Of a stretch of 64,000 nucleotides of DNA, positions 61,639 through 64,000 are shown in pieces (the first letter of the stretch is position 1; each line of letters starts with the position of its first letter). Both the position numbers and the translations under genes were made by a program. Below the pieces are notes generated by a model, which had not been told where the DNA came from, made no database searches, and was given only the letters and a program-made list of their open reading frames with translations. Source of the DNA: Anaerobacillus isosaccharinicus (GTDB lineage: Bacteria; Bacillota; Bacilli; Bacillales; Anaerobacillaceae); the NCBI RefSeq assembly GCF_001866075.3, contig NZ_CP063356.1, positions 4,330,164 to 4,394,163 of the forward strand. Reading direction: 5' to 3'.

Positions 61639-63657
61639 CTATAACCTTAATTCTTTTTCTAAAAAAGCGTAAAAATCAACCCATTCGTCGATTAGCTTAG
61701 ATGTTGGCTTACCAAGCCCATGCCCGGCTTTCGCTTCTAATCGAAGAATAACGAGAGATTCTTGATCAGCTTTCTCTAGTAGTGTAGCCGCGAATTTTTT
61801 AGCGTGGGCTGGAACAACTCGGTCATCACTTTCAGCTGTTGCTATCAGTAATGGAGGATACTTTTGTCCTTCTTGAATATTATGCAACGGAGAGTATGCA
61901 TACATAAATGGAAAGTCTTCAGCTTTTTCAGCATTACCATACTCTGGAATCCAATAGCGACCAACTGTAAACTTATGATAACGAAGCATATCAATCACCG
62001 GCACCCGACAAATGACTGCACCAAACAAATCTGGTCGCTGAACCATACAAGCTGCAACGAGTAAGCCCCCATTAGAGCCTCCCATAATTGCTAGCTTACT
62101 AGTATTTGTGTAATTTTTTTCGACTAACCATTCACCCGCAGCAATAAAATCATCAAAGACATTTTGCTTATTTCCAAGCATCCCTGCTTTGTGCCACTCT
62201 TCGCCATACTCGGAACCACCACGTAGATTTGCCACTGCATAAATGCCACCTTTTTCAAGCCAACGAAGGATCGCTGGGTTAAACGAAGGAGTAAGACTAA
62301 TATTAAAGCCACCATAGCCATATAAGAGTGCAGGGTTTTCACCATTTAGCTGCAACCCTTTTTGATGGGTAATAAACATTGGCACCATCGTTCCATCTTT
62401 TGAAGGATAGAACACTTGGCTTGTTTCAAAGCCTGAAATATCAACTTCTAATTCAGTTTCTGAAAAAACGACAAGCTCATCTGTTTTTATATTATAGTGA
62501 TAAACAACTGTTGGGCTTAAGAACGAAGTCATGCCAAAGTATACGTCCGAACCTGTCTTCTTTCCTGTAATTTCCGTTAAAGATCCAATCATTGATAACT
62601 GAAGTTCTTTTTTGTAAGTGCCATTGTCTTGAAAAACATGAACTTGATGATGGGCATCATGTTTATAGACGACTATAAAATGACCATCTACATTTTTCAC
62701 TGTTTCGATTACATCATCTTTTTGGGCAATAACTTCTTTCCAGTTTTCTCTCTTTGGATTTTCTAAGTCAATCGCAATGACTCTCCCACGTGGCGCATCA
62801 AGGTCTGTCTGAAAATAAAAGACACTACCCTCGTTTGTAATATACGTATACTCTGCATCTTGTTCGTCGAGTAAACGGATAAAAGCATCACTAGAGTTTA
62901 GTTCCTTCACATAAAAACGATTTTCCGTTGCCGTACCAAACCAAACATGTAAGCAAATATATTGGTCGTCATCCGTAACAAACGGTGAAAACGATAGCTC
63001 CTTGTCTTCAGGCTGTTCATGAATAAGTTGATCGTCCACTTGAGCCGTTCCAAGTTTGTGAAAATACACATGATTAAAGTTACTTTCATCTTCAGTGGCT
63101 ACTGTACCTGGTTTTGGGAAGCGGCTATAATAAAAGCCAGAATTGTCAGGTGACCACGATATCGGTGTGAATTTAACGTCTTGAATATGATCAGCCAGGT
63201 TTTCTCCAGTAGCAATTTCTCTCACCTTAATTTCTTGCCAATCACTTCCATGAGTTGACGTAGCATAACCTAGATATTGCCCATTACCACTTATTGAAAA
63301 ATTAGTCATTGCGACAGTTCCATCTTCACTTAGTGTATTCGGGTCAATCACAACAGTTTCCACGTCGCCCAACTTTCGGTATAACGTCGCTTGATTTTTA
63401 AGGCCATCATTTTTTTGATAAAATAGCGCATCTTCCACTTTTTTAGGCACAAAGTATTTTGGATAATTCCAAAGGGCTGTTAACCTTTCACGATCCTGAT
63501 CACGCGATGACGTGGTGGAAAAGTAAGCTTCACATTGTTTACCAATTTCTTTGCTCCATTCGATTGTCTCATTAGAAGTTGGGTCTTCTAACCAACGGTA
63601 TGGATCTGCAACTAATGTTCCGTGAAAGTCTTCTACAATATTATCCTTCTTAATCAT
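61639..63657 (-). CDS. Prolyl oligopeptidase (S9A family)
   Basis: 672 residues. The N-terminal beta-propeller (about 60-400) covers the active site; the C-terminal alpha/beta hydrolase holds Ser528 (GGSNGGLL), Asp612 (ESDDRVVPAHA) and His646 (KAGHGLGKP). The triad is intact and the length is normal for the family. It cleaves short peptides after proline. No signal peptide, so cytosolic. GAGGTGATTAATC precedes the ATG. Stands alone. Confidence 0.95.
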   Translation of the reverse strand: MIKKDNIVEDFHGTLVADPYRWLEDPTSNETIEWSKEIGKQCEAYFSTTSSRDQDRERLTALWNYPKYFVPKKVEDALFYQKNDGLKNQATLYRKLGDVETVVIDPNTLSEDGTVAMTNFSISGNGQYLGYATSTHGSDWQEIKVREIATGENLADHIQDVKFTPISWSPDNSGFYYSRFPKPGTVATEDESNFNHVYFHKLGTAQVDDQLIHEQPEDKELSFSPFVTDDDQYICLHVWFGTATENRFYVKELNSSDAFIRLLDEQDAEYTYITNEGSVFYFQTDLDAPRGRVIAIDLENPKRENWKEVIAQKDDVIETVKNVDGHFIVVYKHDAHHQVHVFQDNGTYKKELQLSMIGSLTEITGKKTGSDVYFGMTSFLSPTVVYHYNIKTDELVVFSETELEVDISGFETSQVFYPSKDGTMVPMFITHQKGLQLNGENPALLYGYGGFNISLTPSFNPAILRWLEKGGIYAVANLRGGSEYGEEWHKAGMLGNKQNVFDDFIAAGEWLVEKNYTNTSKLAIMGGSNGGLLVAACMVQRPDLFGAVICRVPVIDMLRYHKFTVGRYWIPEYGNAEKAEDFPFMYAYSPLHNIQEGQKYPPLLIATAESDDRVVPAHAKKFAATLLEKADQESLVILRLEAKAGHGLGKPTSKLIDEWVDFYAFLEKELRL

Positions 63658-63721
63658 GATTAATCACCTCTTTTTCATTCTACACCAGTACTTCGACATG
63701 CGAAATAAAAAAACCTTTTTT

Positions 63722-63844
63722 GGGACAGGGGGACAGGTTCACTGTCCCAGTTCTGTTCTCTACTCCTTAAGGATGGGACAAGGGACCTGTTCACTGTCCC
63801 CCTATTTTCTACCCCTTTAGGGTGGGACAAGGGACCTCGTCCTA
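63722..63844. repeat. GGGACAG repeats, two overlapping copies (15 and 16)
   Basis: First copy GGGACAGGGGGACAGGTTCA-CTGTCCC..GGGACAAGGGACCTGT, running directly into TCACTGTCCCC and a second GGGACAAGGGACCTCGTCC. A tandem or recombined pair upstream of the peptidase gene. Confidence 0.85.
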
Positions 63845-64000
63845 TTTTTTCGACAGGAGTAGTTGAATTTCTTTATTTAACAACAATCATTGGTAAGTGA
63901 ATCTATTAAATAAACGTTGTCCTTATCTTAAACTAGGTACGTTCACCTAGAAGCCCAGTCAATGTCACGCACAATTTGTCAACAACTATAAGAGTTTCTC
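63845..64000. other. Window end, no feature seen
   Basis: AT-rich sequence after the last repeat. No open frame, hairpin or ribosome site that I can support. Confidence 0.4.

Noticed and set aside
5019..63844. GGGACAG repeats as a CRISPR array or tandem satellite
   Set aside because: Copies are scattered kilobases apart at gene ends, with no regular spacers and no cas genes in the window.

Overview
The window reads as a low-GC chromosome segment from an endospore-forming Bacillaceae species. The evidence is two small spore-protein-like genes, a KinA/KinE-style PAS histidine kinase, strong AGGAGG-type ribosome sites, many TTG and GTG starts, and Bacillus-type families (YkvA, DUF4317, patatin, DUF6398). 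I saw no rRNA, tRNA or CRISPR array. The species cannot be fixed from the sequence.

Layout. 1-3801: two identical IS1380 elements around a methyltransferase gene that has lost its 3' end. 3802-14226: spore-protein-like genes, a VOC protein, a DUF4317/patatin pair, a large GGDEF-EAL protein, membrane proteins and decayed genes. 14227-20005: a Tn554-like transposition module (tnpA-tnpB-tnpC, minus strand) whose tnpC is split by an IS3-family element. 20588-29069: a LuxR-type two-component system divergent from a three-gene ABC exporter, resembling the Bacillus LnrJK/LnrLMN antibiotic-resistance module. One IS separates kinase from regulator, and an IS4-family element splits the second permease. 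29378-31956: a membrane-anchored beta-lactamase-fold serine hydrolase and a DUF6398 protein. 32060-38610: a complete Wadjet anti-plasmid operon in the order jetD-jetA-jetB-jetC. 38896-41587: a truncated IS110 element, with a candidate bridge RNA in its 5' non-coding end, and several decayed genes. 41706-51257: a SEC-C protein, a PAS kinase, a nitroreductase, an MNT nucleotidyltransferase with a truncated HEPN partner, YkvA, and a chemotaxis receptor. 51755-55681: a second copy of the DUF4317/patatin locus, interrupted by another IS3-family element. 55863-61329: a YgjV-like protein and a four-carbon sugar-acid catabolic cluster (GntP permease, OtnK-like kinase, dehydrogenase, divergent GntR regulator). 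61639-63657: a prolyl oligopeptidase.

The most striking feature is a dispersed repeat of about 60-80 bp, with the pattern GGGACAGAGGGACAGG..CTGTCCC..GGGACAAGGTACCTGTCCC, present about 16 times. It forms two hairpins, sits almost only at gene ends, and in four genes its first G is also the last base of a TAG stop codon. A second repeat family (GTCCACGAAGGGTGTC), nested palindromes and seven IS copies show a region under heavy mobile-element load. Several losses of function (tnpC, the ABC permease, methyltransferase, HEPN, IS110) can be read base by base. The functioning core is probably the Wadjet operon, the sugar-acid cluster, the signalling proteins and the peptidases.
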